Shown here: one piece after another, positions 14,389-23,868 of the stretch | Layout: each line of letters starts with the position of its first letter | Position numbering within the stretch: position 1 is the stretch's first letter | Source of the DNA: CAXBGS01 sp963975425 | GTDB taxonomy: Bacteria > Planctomycetota > Planctomycetia > Pirellulales > Pirellulaceae | DNA length: 64,000 nucleotides | Direction of reading: 5' to 3' | Assembly: GCA_963975425.1 (NCBI GenBank) | Contig: CAXBGS010000001.1 | Span: 186,001-250,000 of the forward strand | Position numbers and translations under genes: made by a program | The notes under the pieces: generated by a model | Told to the model about the DNA's origin: nothing | The model's input: the letters and a program-made list of their open reading frames with translations, nothing else | Databases searched by the model: none

Positions 14389-15798
14389 ATGCCCATTCAA
14401 CGACGTGAAATGTTTGCAGGGACCGCCGTCCTCCTTGGTTCGACCGGACTCAGTTCGGTTTACGCTCAAGGCACGGCACCAGATTTGGTCAATGAACCAG
14501 CGCGTCAAACACCAATCGCACGTCGTTGTGACGTGCTGATATGCGGTGGTGGCCCGGCGGGTGTTAGTGCAGCGGTCGCTGCGGCCAGAGCCGGGGCTTC
14601 GGTGCAAGTTTTGGAATGCCACGGATGCCTTGGCGGCGTCTGGACGAGCGGCATGTTGTCGTATGTGATTGATGCTGACAAACCGGGATTCAACACGGAA
14701 CTTATACGGCGACTTGATGATGCGAATACGAAGTACGGGCACGTCCCGTTGAGGCCGCAAACGTGGCTGTCGTACATGTACGACGTCGAGACGATGAAAT
14801 GGGTACTGGAGACTCTTGTCACCGAACTTCGCATTGGCGTTCAGCTTCACACGCGTGTCGTTGGCGTGGATATTGATTCGACCAAGCGCATTTGTGGCGT
14901 GATCACGGAGTCCAAATCCGGGCGACAGGCTTGGCAAGCCGATGTGGTCATTGATGCGACCGGCGATGGCGATGTTGGCGCTCTCGCGGGCTGCGAGTTT
15001 GAGATTGGGGAGAATGCGGACGCTGAAAATTGTCCGTGCCAGCCGATGTCGTTGATGGGAGTAATTTCAGCACCGCCGGACTTGATCATGCCATTCACTC
15101 GCACAGGAAGCAGCGACGGCAAACATAAAGATCGTTTTCGGGCCGAAATCGAGCGAGGCGGCTACAAACCGAGTTACACCAAACCGACGATCTTTCACAT
15201 GGGCGGCTCGATCGCGTCAGTGATGATGAATCACGAATACGGCGTCCGTCCCGATGATGCTGCGGCAATTACTGCTGCCACGTTCCGAGCGAGAAACGAA
15301 CTGAACAAGATTGTACGAGGATTGCAGACGCTGCCTGAATGGAAAGACCTTCGTTTGGTAACGACTAGCGAGCAGATCGGTGTCCGCGATGGCAGACGCC
15401 TGAAGGGGCGCGAGAGTGTTACCAAGGCCGACGTTATCGCTGGTAACAAAAGTGACGAAAGTGTTTGCACATCGGGTTTCTGCGTCGATATTCACGCTCT
15501 CAAGAAAACCGATGGTGGTTACGGTAATCGTGGAATCAAGGCGAAACCGTTCGACATTCCGCTTGGTGCCTTGATCGCTGAGGGTATCGACAACTTAATG
15601 ATGGCAGGGCGATGCATCAGCGGAGACTTTGTGGCTCATTCGAGCTATCGCGTTACCGGCAACGCAGTGGCGATGGGCGAGTACGCGGGAGTCGCCGCCG
15701 CCATCGCCAGCAAGAACAAGGCATCGCCGCATCGAGTCGCGTACAACGACGTAGATGAGAAGGTAAGAGCAATTCGCAAAGAGAATGTGTCAGCGTAG
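14389..15798 (+). CDS. FAD-dependent oxidoreductase, Tat-exported
   Basis: The start at 14389 has a GGAGA site 8 bases upstream and yields a twin-arginine leader (RREMFAGTAVLLG). Mature residues begin with a dinucleotide fold CDVLICGGGPAGVSAAVAA, then LECHGCLGGVWTSGML, the FAD_oxidored (PF12831) pattern of proteins annotated as FAD-dependent oxidoreductases or xanthan-lyase-linked enzymes in planctomycetes. VVIDATGDGDVGALAG and LMMAGRCISGDFVAHSSYR in the C-terminal half are the matching FAD-contact motifs. The 469-residue length is normal. Substrate is unknown; sugar or sugar-acid oxidation outside the cytoplasmic membrane is the usual guess. It is convergent with the downstream agarase-like gene. 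Confidence 0.9.
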   Translation: MPIQRREMFAGTAVLLGSTGLSSVYAQGTAPDLVNEPARQTPIARRCDVLICGGGPAGVSAAVAAARAGASVQVLECHGCLGGVWTSGMLSYVIDADKPGFNTELIRRLDDANTKYGHVPLRPQTWLSYMYDVETMKWVLETLVTELRIGVQLHTRVVGVDIDSTKRICGVITESKSGRQAWQADVVIDATGDGDVGALAGCEFEIGENADAENCPCQPMSLMGVISAPPDLIMPFTRTGSSDGKHKDRFRAEIERGGYKPSYTKPTIFHMGGSIASVMMNHEYGVRPDDAAAITAATFRARNELNKIVRGLQTLPEWKDLRLVTTSEQIGVRDGRRLKGRESVTKADVIAGNKSDESVCTSGFCVDIHALKKTDGGYGNRGIKAKPFDIPLGALIAEGIDNLMMAGRCISGDFVAHSSYRVTGNAVAMGEYAGVAAAIASKNKASPHRVAYNDVDEKVRAIRKENVSA

Positions 15799-15822
15799 GC
15801 ATGGCGATCGTCGCCACGTGAT

Positions 15823-17007
15823 TCATCGTGTGGCTTGTTGATAAGCCGCTTTGAGTGATTCTTCGTGTGCTTGTCGAGTGATCTCGGTGCGATGTCTGAA
15901 GGTAGTGCCATCGTCTTTCAGATAAGTGCGGCGTGACTTACCGTCGAACCAACGGTCGTTGCCGTGCAGACCGATCAATTGGCACTTGAAAATGCCGATG
16001 ATGTACGGCCGCTTCAGTGCGTCGACGAGCCATTTCGATGCGTCCTCAGCAGCCTGCTGTTCCGGCTGGAGTGTGCCGCGATCCGTTTTCATTGACTCAC
16101 TCAGGCTGAAGGGGGCTGCCCAGTCAATGATCATCATCGGTTTGCCCGTGAGCTTCTGTTCGTAGTCGTATCGCTCGGCTTGGAACACTTGCCACTCAGG
16201 CGGTCGCTGGGGCGAGAGAATCAATGCTTGAGTGCAGAACACATCGACGTGCTTTCCGACCGACCGAAGGACTTCATCGGGAGTGCCGCGAAGTCGGTGG
16301 CGTTCACCGAAAAACAAGTGATTGTGAGCACCGCGTCGACAAGCTGTGGCGAGTTGCTCGTAAAGAACATCGGCAACATGCCCAAGAAACTCGTTGTCTG
16401 ATTTCCCAGCCGCGCGGAACTCAGCAAGCACCTTTCCGCCCGGCGATGATGGGGCTAGTTGCTCAAAAAAATTCACTCGCCGACGGTCCCAAACAGGCAA
16501 ATCGGCGAATGCGATCCCCAGCACCATTGGATCATCGCGAAACTCAGCGCACTGGTCGATGACCGATTGACGCAGCTTCGCTTGAAACTCTAAATCAAAG
16601 ACATCAAATGCAAACTTGTTCTTGGTTGGAAATTTCAGGTTGGCGACCCATGGCAACACCGGCTTCAACTCAGGAGCCAACGGAGCGTATGCTTCACCTG
16701 CGTTCAAGCCCATAAGTTTCATCTGCTCGATCAGATACGCTGCGGCCTTGGATCGGTCACCGTCAAAGCGATCCAGCAGGCCCATTTCATCGGCTTGAAG
16801 ATCCAGATACTTACCGACGTGGTTAGCTCCCAACGCAACGTAACCATGACCTTCCGGTGTGACAAAGAGCCATCGTCCATTGACTTCCTCCACGCGAAAG
16901 AACCCTGTGGCTTTCGATTTGATCGACTTGTTCCCGCCAAAGCGATCCAATTCCTGCCCGTTGCAAACGGTGCAACAGGCCATGAGAAGTAGAGCCGTGT
17001 ATTTCAT
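15823..17007 (-). CDS. Secreted agarase-like glycoside hydrolase
   Basis: The 394-residue protein has a signal peptide (MKYTALLLMACCTVCNG) and FGGNKSIKSKATGFFRVEEV...WLFVTPEGHGYVALGANH. That opening is shared with the paralogue at 22.2 kb and with proteins called agarase (GH50/clan-A like) in planctomycetes. DDPMVLGIAFADLPVW and MMIIDWAAPF fit successive strands of a TIM barrel. The substrate cannot be read from sequence. It is the last gene of a four-gene operon (SDR, isomerase, Gfo/Idh/MocA, hydrolase), which suggests extracellular or periplasmic release of a sugar processed by its neighbours. Confidence 0.72.
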   Translation of the reverse strand: MKYTALLLMACCTVCNGQELDRFGGNKSIKSKATGFFRVEEVNGRWLFVTPEGHGYVALGANHVGKYLDLQADEMGLLDRFDGDRSKAAAYLIEQMKLMGLNAGEAYAPLAPELKPVLPWVANLKFPTKNKFAFDVFDLEFQAKLRQSVIDQCAEFRDDPMVLGIAFADLPVWDRRRVNFFEQLAPSSPGGKVLAEFRAAGKSDNEFLGHVADVLYEQLATACRRGAHNHLFFGERHRLRGTPDEVLRSVGKHVDVFCTQALILSPQRPPEWQVFQAERYDYEQKLTGKPMMIIDWAAPFSLSESMKTDRGTLQPEQQAAEDASKWLVDALKRPYIIGIFKCQLIGLHGNDRWFDGKSRRTYLKDDGTTFRHRTEITRQAHEESLKAAYQQATR

Positions 17008-17054
17008 GTTCGTCTATCTTGGTTGGCTGCGGAACAATGGGGTGGCAGTCCGAC

Positions 17055-18452
17055 TTAACTGACATGCGGTAGTCGAAAGCCCTCTCGGCGAGGGCGGTCA
17101 AGCAATTCGTTCGCATCGGCATCATCGAACTGTTCCGAATCGGGATGCCACACCAACGGTCGATTCAAGTCACGTGCGATGTTGGCAAGGTGACAAACGG
17201 TAGCCGAGCGATGGCCGACTTCGACCGGTGCATTCGGCGTGGATCGCGAGCGAATGCAGTCGAGCCAGTTTTGTAGGTGCGGGCGGGCGACGTGACCGCT
17301 TCCGTCCCATCGCTCGCTCTCGGAAGCAGTTGGAGCATCATCAATCAGATTGGCTGGATCACATTTGAACTTGTTGCGTGCGATCGTCATCCGGCCACGC
17401 TCGCCATAGAATGTCGCAGTCGGAACATCCGGCAGGAAGTTCATCTCGATGCCGCCCGGGTAAGTCATGCGAATTGGGGCAAAGCGTGAGTCATCACTGA
17501 ACGCTCCGTCTGGCTTGGGCGTCTTCTTGTGCCACTTCTTCTTCCAGTCTTGCAGCAGAGCAGCCTCGCTGACATCACGAAGCGGCTCCACCTTGACCGG
17601 CCCAGACTCGTCCATTCCGAGCGCGTACTGAACCATATCCAGATTGTGACCGCCCCAGTTGGTCATCAAGTGACCCGAGTAATCGCGAAACAAATCCCAT
17701 CCTCGCCAAAGTAGGTCACCAACTTTGAAGTCGTCTTTGATCCACAGCTGACGATGGTGCGGTCGCTTGCGTGCTGCACCCAAAAACAAATCCCAATGAA
17801 GACCGCCGGGGACGGGCTGCTTTGGAAAGTCGGGAATGCTCATCGGACCGGGATAGTTGGGCACGTCGACTCGCGTGATTTTTCCGAGTCCACCGTCGCG
17901 AATGAATTCGCAGGCGAAACGGTTCGCTTCCATCGAACGCTGTTGGCTACCGACCTGAAGAATACGTCCGGTTTTCCTGACCGCATCGGAAAGCAGACGG
18001 CCTTCGCGGATGGTCAGCGAAAGAGGCTTTTCGAGGTAGACATCCAATCCGGCTTCCAGTGCCAGCATCGCAGCCTGTACGTGATGATGATCGGGCGTCG
18101 CAATGATGACGGCGTCGAGCTTGGTTTGATCGATCATCTGTCGATAGTCGTGATGCGTTGAGCAATGACGAGCTTGTTTCGATGCAAAATCAGCGAGAAC
18201 GTCTTTGAATTCGGCCTTCGGTTTGAGCGTTTCGCCCATACGGGACGTCGCGCAGTCGCAAATGGCTTCGATGCGAGCGGAATCCGGCAAGTTTCCAATT
18301 AGGTACTTCCCTCGCACTCCCGTGCCAATCACTCCGACGCGAATGCGATTCGATGGCACTTCGCCTCGCACCAGCGAAGTCCAACTACGAGCAGACAGAG
18401 TCGCCCCGGCAACGCCGCCCGCAATCAACAGTTTTCGTCGGGAAAGGGTCAT
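17055..18452 (-). CDS. Gfo/Idh/MocA family oxidoreductase, Tat-exported
   Basis: The 465-residue protein begins with a twin-arginine signal (SRRKLLIAGGVAGATLSARS) and an NAD-binding fold IRVGVIGTGVRGKYLIGNLP. HDYRQMIDQTKLDAVIIATP and DVYLEKPLSLTIREG hold the catalytic EKP motif of the family. The C-terminal half has the planctomycete-specific WRGWDLFRDYSGHLMTNWGGHN. These enzymes oxidise or rearrange sugars with NAD(P). The ATG overlaps the upstream isomerase stop (ATGA), so the pair is translationally coupled. Confidence 0.92.
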   Translation of the reverse strand: MTLSRRKLLIAGGVAGATLSARSWTSLVRGEVPSNRIRVGVIGTGVRGKYLIGNLPDSARIEAICDCATSRMGETLKPKAEFKDVLADFASKQARHCSTHHDYRQMIDQTKLDAVIIATPDHHHVQAAMLALEAGLDVYLEKPLSLTIREGRLLSDAVRKTGRILQVGSQQRSMEANRFACEFIRDGGLGKITRVDVPNYPGPMSIPDFPKQPVPGGLHWDLFLGAARKRPHHRQLWIKDDFKVGDLLWRGWDLFRDYSGHLMTNWGGHNLDMVQYALGMDESGPVKVEPLRDVSEAALLQDWKKKWHKKTPKPDGAFSDDSRFAPIRMTYPGGIEMNFLPDVPTATFYGERGRMTIARNKFKCDPANLIDDAPTASESERWDGSGHVARPHLQNWLDCIRSRSTPNAPVEVGHRSATVCHLANIARDLNRPLVWHPDSEQFDDADANELLDRPRREGFRLPHVS

Positions 18453-19519
18453 AGTCCAAGCTCCTGATTCGCATACTTCAAGCTTGCTGCGATGTTGGCG
18501 TCTTCGATTTCGACTTGCTTTGCGAGTGGCAGTGTGCTGATCGATTGCCCCTTTGCTTGATGGTTCCGCACGAAGCGCAGTGTTCGAGCCAAATCACTGC
18601 CGCTGGCCTCGGCCACGGATTTCCAGTAGTCATCTTTCAGACAAGGCACCTTTAACGCATCGCGCGTGATGACCTCCAGCGAGAATTTCAGATCGGGTTT
18701 CTTCGTCCGCAGAATGTGCATCATCCTTTTCAGATCAAAGCTACCCTGACCGAGTGGGATGTCGGCTAGCAGGAACCCGTCTTCGTATTCCGCGAGTGCC
18801 TGATCCTTGAAGTGGACGGAGAAGGCGAACGGGGCCAATGCTTCGATACTGCCGTAGACATCGTCAAGCAGAGCAAAGCTGTTTCCCGTGTCGACACAGG
18901 CACCAACATATTCGCTGTCGATGTGCTCGTAGAGCTTAACACGGTCTTCGATACGCTGATCTTTGTGATTCTCGATCGCCAACGGTACGCGATGTTTCTC
19001 CACAATAGGTGCAGCAAGCTCGACCATGCGTCGACCACGCCGCTCGAACTCCTGAAATTCTTCAAACGACTTGAATCGCTCGTAACGGCGACCGGGAATG
19101 ATCACCGTTCGTGCAGACTGAACGCCGACTTCACTGGCTGTCTTGACCTCGGCTTCAAACCGCGGCAGATCGTTCTCGTCGTTTGGCGGTTTCAGAATCG
19201 CGTCCACGAACATGCCGTATTCGGCTGCTTCCTCGCGAAACTTGGCCGCCTCGGCAGAACTCATCGTGCCAAGTCCAACGTGTGCGCCGCCCGCTCCCAA
19301 CGAGTGACAATGGCGCAGGAATCGAAACGGTTCGTACAGGTCAACCGACTTGTCCTGCTTCTTCAGTAACGCTCGACGAAACTTGCAGTCGTACATGACT
19401 ATGCCGAGTCCGGTCTTTGGTTGAACAGTGGCAGCAAAGGCACTTTCGCTCGCGAGCGTAGCTCCGGCAGCGAGTACAGAAAGTTGTTTGACGGCTTCAC
19501 GCCGGTTGATTCTATTCAT
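18449..19519 (-). CDS. Sugar phosphate isomerase/epimerase (xylose-isomerase-like TIM barrel), exported
   Basis: The 356-residue protein starts with a Tat-like leader (INRREAVKQLSVLAAGATLA). It carries AP_endonuc_2/xylose-isomerase barrel features: VPLAIENHKDQR (metal Glu), YVGACVDTGNSFALLDD (Asp), FSVHFKDQALAEYEDGF (His/Asp) and FSLEVITRD (final Glu). This set of acidic and His residues binds the divalent metal used in sugar isomerisation or epimerisation. It sits 38 bp after the SDR gene and overlaps the Gfo/Idh/MocA gene, a common planctomycete pairing. Confidence 0.88.
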   Translation of the reverse strand: MNRINRREAVKQLSVLAAGATLASESAFAATVQPKTGLGIVMYDCKFRRALLKKQDKSVDLYEPFRFLRHCHSLGAGGAHVGLGTMSSAEAAKFREEAAEYGMFVDAILKPPNDENDLPRFEAEVKTASEVGVQSARTVIIPGRRYERFKSFEEFQEFERRGRRMVELAAPIVEKHRVPLAIENHKDQRIEDRVKLYEHIDSEYVGACVDTGNSFALLDDVYGSIEALAPFAFSVHFKDQALAEYEDGFLLADIPLGQGSFDLKRMMHILRTKKPDLKFSLEVITRDALKVPCLKDDYWKSVAEASGSDLARTLRFVRNHQAKGQSISTLPLAKQVEIEDANIAASLKYANQELGL

Positions 19520-19557
19520 GGTCTTCGTCTCTCAAACTGTGGAGTCGCAACGTACGT

Positions 19558-20337
19558 CTACCTTGCTGTCCAGCCTCCATCGACTGTAAGCATGCTTCCG
19601 GTCATGTAGCTCGACGCGGGACTGGCCAAGAACAACGCGGCACCCTGAATCTCGTTCATTTCACCCCAACGCTCGACCGCTGTCGCGCCGACAATGAACT
19701 TCTTCGCCTCTTCGCTCTCTGCGATTGGCACGTTCATTGGCGTCAGGAACGGACCGGGACAGATCGCGTTGACCGTGATTTTGTCGAGTGCGAATTCCAA
19801 TCCCAACGCCCGTGTCATCTGCACAACCGCGCCTTTACTGGTCGCATACGGCGTGCGGTTGGCCAGACCGACCAATCCCAGCGTGCTGGCCATGTTGATG
19901 ATTCGGCCGTACTGACGTTCTTTCATCACTCCAGCAACGTGCTTGCAACACAGCCACATGGCATCAACGTTGATGCTTTGCACTTTGCGAAAGTCATCCA
20001 GTGACAAATCTTCAATCGGGCCGCGAATGTTGACGCCCGCGTTGTTAATCAGAATGTCAATTCGTCCGAATTCTTTCATGCAACGAGCGACCATTGCTTC
20101 GACTTGTTCTTCGCAAGACACATCGGCAGCCAGACCGATCGCTTTCACGGGATACTCGTCCGCAATCGTTGCTGCTGCCGCTTTCGCTTCGTCTTCGTTT
20201 CTGCTGACGAGAAGCAAGTTGGCACCCGCGGAAGCCAATCCCGCCGCCATTGCTTCACCGAGTCCCTTCGAGCCGCCAGTGACGATCGCAACATTGTCGG
20301 CAAGTTGAAACTGAGAAATTCCGGGCCATCGTGTCAT
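19558..20337 (-). CDS. Short-chain dehydrogenase (gluconate 5-dehydrogenase-like)
   Basis: The 259-residue classical SDR has the cofactor motif TGGSKGLGEA, NNAGVN, catalytic Ser/Tyr-x3-Lys as MASTLG and YATSK, and ICPGPFLTP. The LTVDGGWTAR ending is typical of sugar-acid SDRs such as gluconate 5-dehydrogenase and 2-deoxygluconate 3-dehydrogenase. Cytoplasmic and probably NAD(P)-dependent. First gene of the minus-strand operon, so its promoter lies in the 20.34-20.89 kb gap. The exact substrate is inference. Confidence 0.9.
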   Translation of the reverse strand: MTRWPGISQFQLADNVAIVTGGSKGLGEAMAAGLASAGANLLLVSRNEDEAKAAAATIADEYPVKAIGLAADVSCEEQVEAMVARCMKEFGRIDILINNAGVNIRGPIEDLSLDDFRKVQSINVDAMWLCCKHVAGVMKERQYGRIINMASTLGLVGLANRTPYATSKGAVVQMTRALGLEFALDKITVNAICPGPFLTPMNVPIAESEEAKKFIVGATAVERWGEMNEIQGAALFLASPASSYMTGSMLTVDGGWTAR

Positions 20338-20890
20338 GTTTGTTCTTTCGTATTGGCCGCTTCTTGCCGCCGTGATTTATGGTTGTGTGTTTTGGTACGG
20401 GAACAACGCTACGAGTGTCAGCAGCATTCAATGCCGTCGCTGCAACAAGCATGGAAAAGATGACCGCAAGCCAATTGGTGGATCAAACCAACTCTACTCG
20501 TTCAAGGAAGATAGACATGGGTGGCAATTTGTCGTTTTCGTGCTCATTTACGATAGGTCTGCCGAGTCGCACGGCATTTGGACATTTAATTTTGGAGTCT
20601 GAAAAGAAAACCTCAGAAACTCGAGCAACGTATTGATGGCCTGTTGATTTCGTCTGCTCTCGTTACCGGATGCTCGGCTCGACGTCCGAGTCAGTGGTCA
20701 CGCTCGCCGTCCTCTGCAGAATCGTCGGTCAGATTTGCTTCATGCGAAATCCTGATAAGCTAAGCGTTTGGCCCGAAGTATCTGCGGATTGAACGAATCT
20801 TCAAGCGGTTACTCTTGCAGTTGCCTTTACACCCTGTTTTCGGCGTGAGCAGGCAGCATTCTGACCTCATCACCTTACAGGAGACACACG
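20338..20890. other. Long divergent intergenic region
   Basis: About 550 bp with no ORF that looks coding. It separates the minus-strand SDR operon from the plus-strand cupin/DJ-1 gene and must contain both promoters. Just before 20891 there is a clear AGGAGAC ribosome site. No repeat or riboswitch-like element recognised. Confidence 0.5.
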
Positions 20891-22147
20891 ATGCGTTCGA
20901 CGCTTTTCACCATTTGCACACTTGCCGCCCTCATTGGCATTGTCCTTGCCGATAACTTTGCAACAGCTCAGGATGCTGCCCCGAATCCGACATATGGAAC
21001 AAAGCAAACCGATGAATCCAAAGCGAATCAAAAGAAGAAGTTGATGACGATGCGACCAAGTCCGGGAGTGTTGGTCACGGTTTTACGAGCCGACCAATTG
21101 AAGGGCGTTGAGAGCAAGAAACCGCGGGTCGCGACGGTGCTGGAAGTCACGCTTGACCCCATGTCGGGCAGTCCGCCGCATAGGCATCCCGGTCCGGTCT
21201 GTGGCTACGTGCTGGAAGGAACTTTTGAGTTCCAAATCGAAGGAAAAGAGAAACGAGTTCTCAGGGCGGGCGACACTTTCTATGAGCCGGAAATGATTCT
21301 GCATCAGATCGGAAGAAACCCAAGCTCAAACAAAAAAACTCGTGTTTTGGCAACCATCATTCATCCCGCCGATGCCAAGCAACTCGTCATTCCTGAACCG
21401 CAGGATTCACAATCGGGAAACGCGCAACAGCCCGGAGATGCAGCCGCACCGGCACAGGACACGTCAACCTCGATACCGAGCGAAACTTGTGTCATCAACT
21501 TGGAAACGCGTCGAAAGACGTTCGATGAAAAATTGCCGACTATTGGCGTAATTCTGTTCAACGATGTTTTAATGACTGAGGTCACTGCGCCGATTGACGT
21601 GTTTTCCAAGCCGCGTGAAAACGGCACCAAATTGTTCAATGTCGTCACCGTTGCAGAAACGCTGCAACCGGTTGCCACTGAAAGCGGTCTGCGGATGCTT
21701 CCAGACTATAAGTTTACTGATTGCCCGAAACTTTCCGTCTTGGTTGTGCCGAGCGCCTATGACATGACCGAAATGGTGCGCAACGGCGAGATCGTTCGTT
21801 TTATCAAGAAGCAAAACGTCAGTTCTGAATTTACGATGAGTAATTGTGCAGGCTCTCAATTGATCGGCGAATCGGGAATTGCCGACGGACGCAAGATTGT
21901 GACGTATATCGGTGGTGGCAAGGATCTCAAAGAAAAATATCCCGCCTTGAAGGTGCAAGATGACAAGACAATCAGCTTCGTCGAGGACGGGAAATTCCTT
22001 TCATCGAATGGCAATCTTGCCAGCTACATCTCGGCGCTTGAGCTTCTTGAAAAGATGAGCGACAAGAAACACCGTGAATTCGTAGAATCCTATCTTTATC
22101 TTGAAAGGCTAACCGGTTGGGACAAGTCGCGACATCAGCCCGAATAG
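20891..22147 (+). CDS. Secreted cupin - DJ-1/PfpI fusion protein
   Basis: The 418-residue protein has a signal peptide (MRSTLFTICTLAALIGIVLA). Residues 55-165 form a cupin: PPHRHPGPVCGYVLEG supplies metal His residues, then RVLRAGDTFYEP and LHQIG supply the Glu/His end. After a Gln/Ala/Pro linker, residues 215-395 are a class-I amidotransferase/DJ-1-PfpI fold: PTIGVILFNDVLMTEVTAPIDVF, LVVPSAYD, and the nucleophile elbow SNCAGSQLIGESG with Cys319. The fold commonly works as glyoxalase, deglycase or protease, but the reaction here is unknown. AGGAGAC lies 8 bases before the ATG. The cupin/PfpI pairing with export is unusual. Confidence 0.82.
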   Translation: MRSTLFTICTLAALIGIVLADNFATAQDAAPNPTYGTKQTDESKANQKKKLMTMRPSPGVLVTVLRADQLKGVESKKPRVATVLEVTLDPMSGSPPHRHPGPVCGYVLEGTFEFQIEGKEKRVLRAGDTFYEPEMILHQIGRNPSSNKKTRVLATIIHPADAKQLVIPEPQDSQSGNAQQPGDAAAPAQDTSTSIPSETCVINLETRRKTFDEKLPTIGVILFNDVLMTEVTAPIDVFSKPRENGTKLFNVVTVAETLQPVATESGLRMLPDYKFTDCPKLSVLVVPSAYDMTEMVRNGEIVRFIKKQNVSSEFTMSNCAGSQLIGESGIADGRKIVTYIGGGKDLKEKYPALKVQDDKTISFVEDGKFLSSNGNLASYISALELLEKMSDKKHREFVESYLYLERLTGWDKSRHQPE

Positions 22148-22225
22148 CCACATAAACACTGGCATGAACAATATGTTGATGTCTAGCCGTCTTCTGCTCT
22201 GCTTTCTATTGACCGTGAGTCGCCG

Positions 22226-23779
22226 ATGAAGTCTCAATTTATGCATTTCGCAACGATGCCTTGCCAAAGGCTTTCAACGCTCCTCACTGCGCTCGTGCTT
22301 ATCTTCGCTCCGACAAATGTGGTTGGCGAGGAACCGGCTTTCGATCAATACGGTGGCCTCAAGACGATCAAGGCTGAGGCCAACGGCTTCTTCCGGCTTG
22401 AGAAGCTTGAAGGCCGTCACTTCTTGGTCACGCCCGACGGGCATGGCTATCGGGCTCTCGGAATCAACCATTTCCACAACATGTCATCGAAGGACTACGA
22501 CGCTGCTGTCAAGCAAATTAGGTCGTGGGGGTTCAACGCTGGCTGCTACCAAGGGCCGCGATGGATGTGGCAGCGTTACCCATACACAAAGGGGATTAAT
22601 CTGGTTCCCGTCTGCGTATGGAAGCCCGATTCGCAGTTTGGCTACAAGGATGTTTTCGATCCCGGTTTTCTAACCGAGATGGATGCGGCCGTCCGGAAAA
22701 TCGTCGAACCGCAAGCCGACAACGAAATGCTGATCGGCTATTTCTGGACCGACATCCCCATCTGGTCGCGGACGCGAAACGGCGGATGGATCAGCTTCTA
22801 CAAGTCACTCCCTGAGGACTCCTCTGGCGGAATGAAATGGCGAGAGTGGAAGGCAGCGAACGCCAGTGCTGATGAAAGCGATTTCCTCGCGGTAATTGCG
22901 AAGCAACTGTATGCCAAAGGGCACGCATTCGTTCGCAAGTACGATAAGAACCACCTCATTTTCGGCGACCGATACCACGAAGTCGACATGCCGGACGCTG
23001 TCGTCCGTGAGGCTATGCCACACATCGATGCGATTGCAATTCAACCAACAAGTCGCGAATTCAACTTTAAGTTCTTCGATCGTGTCTACGAGCAGTACGG
23101 AAAGCCAATCTATATCGCGGATCACGTCAGTTCATTCGCGACTGAGGATCATCCCGTGACGATGGGACAGGCCGCGAACGATCCGGATGCTTACGGGGCC
23201 TACTATCGACGCTACGTGACTGCCGCTTTGTCGCGTCCTTATATGATTGGTTACAACAAGTGTCAGTATCAAGATGAGCCAACGCCTCAGATGCTCAAAC
23301 AGGGAATGTTAAGAGCCAACGAGCAGCCGTATCCAATTGTCCAGCGTGTCCGAGAAGCGAACGTCCTTGCGTTGAATCATGCCTACGATGGAACAGAGCC
23401 CAAGCTAAAAGCACTCGAACTTGAACGGACTGAACAAGATGTGCCAACGAAAGGCACTTCCCTGCAAATCACGTCTCCCGCCAACGGTGAAAAGTTTTCA
23501 ACAAACGACGACATCGTCATCCGTGCAACCGTCGATCTTGAGAAGATCGGCGGTCGGCAAGTCCGCTTCTATTACCTTGACAAAAAGTGGAAGCCGATCG
23601 GCCATGACGATGCGGCGCCATTCGAGGCAACATGGCAATCTCCGCCCGCCGGGAACTGGGATATCTACGTCGCAGTTCATGGTCAGGACTGGAAGATCGT
23701 TTCCAAGTCACGCGTTGCAATCTCTGTTGAAAAGAACTCCGCCGTTCCCTCAACCCATGAGTCTTCCAAGACCAAGTAG
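22226..23779 (+). CDS. Secreted agarase-like glycoside hydrolase with C-terminal Ig-like domain
   Basis: A 517-residue paralogue of the hydrolase at 15.8 kb: both carry GFFR, then F/LVTPxGHGY and ALGxNH after a signal peptide. Catalytic-barrel landmarks include NEMLIGYFWTDIPIWSRTR, KNHLIFGDRYHEVDMPDA and PYMIGYNKCQYQDEP. A C-terminal Ig-like domain (about 410-500) begins LQITSPANGEKFSTNDD and has VRFYYLDKKW. It probably helps bind substrate or the cell surface. Polysaccharide hydrolysis is inferred from the family, and the substrate is unknown. It starts 78 bp after the cupin/DJ-1 gene and may be co-transcribed. Confidence 0.75.
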   Translation: MKSQFMHFATMPCQRLSTLLTALVLIFAPTNVVGEEPAFDQYGGLKTIKAEANGFFRLEKLEGRHFLVTPDGHGYRALGINHFHNMSSKDYDAAVKQIRSWGFNAGCYQGPRWMWQRYPYTKGINLVPVCVWKPDSQFGYKDVFDPGFLTEMDAAVRKIVEPQADNEMLIGYFWTDIPIWSRTRNGGWISFYKSLPEDSSGGMKWREWKAANASADESDFLAVIAKQLYAKGHAFVRKYDKNHLIFGDRYHEVDMPDAVVREAMPHIDAIAIQPTSREFNFKFFDRVYEQYGKPIYIADHVSSFATEDHPVTMGQAANDPDAYGAYYRRYVTAALSRPYMIGYNKCQYQDEPTPQMLKQGMLRANEQPYPIVQRVREANVLALNHAYDGTEPKLKALELERTEQDVPTKGTSLQITSPANGEKFSTNDDIVIRATVDLEKIGGRQVRFYYLDKKWKPIGHDDAAPFEATWQSPPAGNWDIYVAVHGQDWKIVSKSRVAISVEKNSAVPSTHESSKTK

Positions 23780-23868
23780 ATGCGAAAGCGCGGCGTGTAA
23801 ATTGCAGGCGAATTAGCAGATCGTACAAAGCCGGTCGTGCTGATGGCATTGATTCGACTCGCGTTTCA

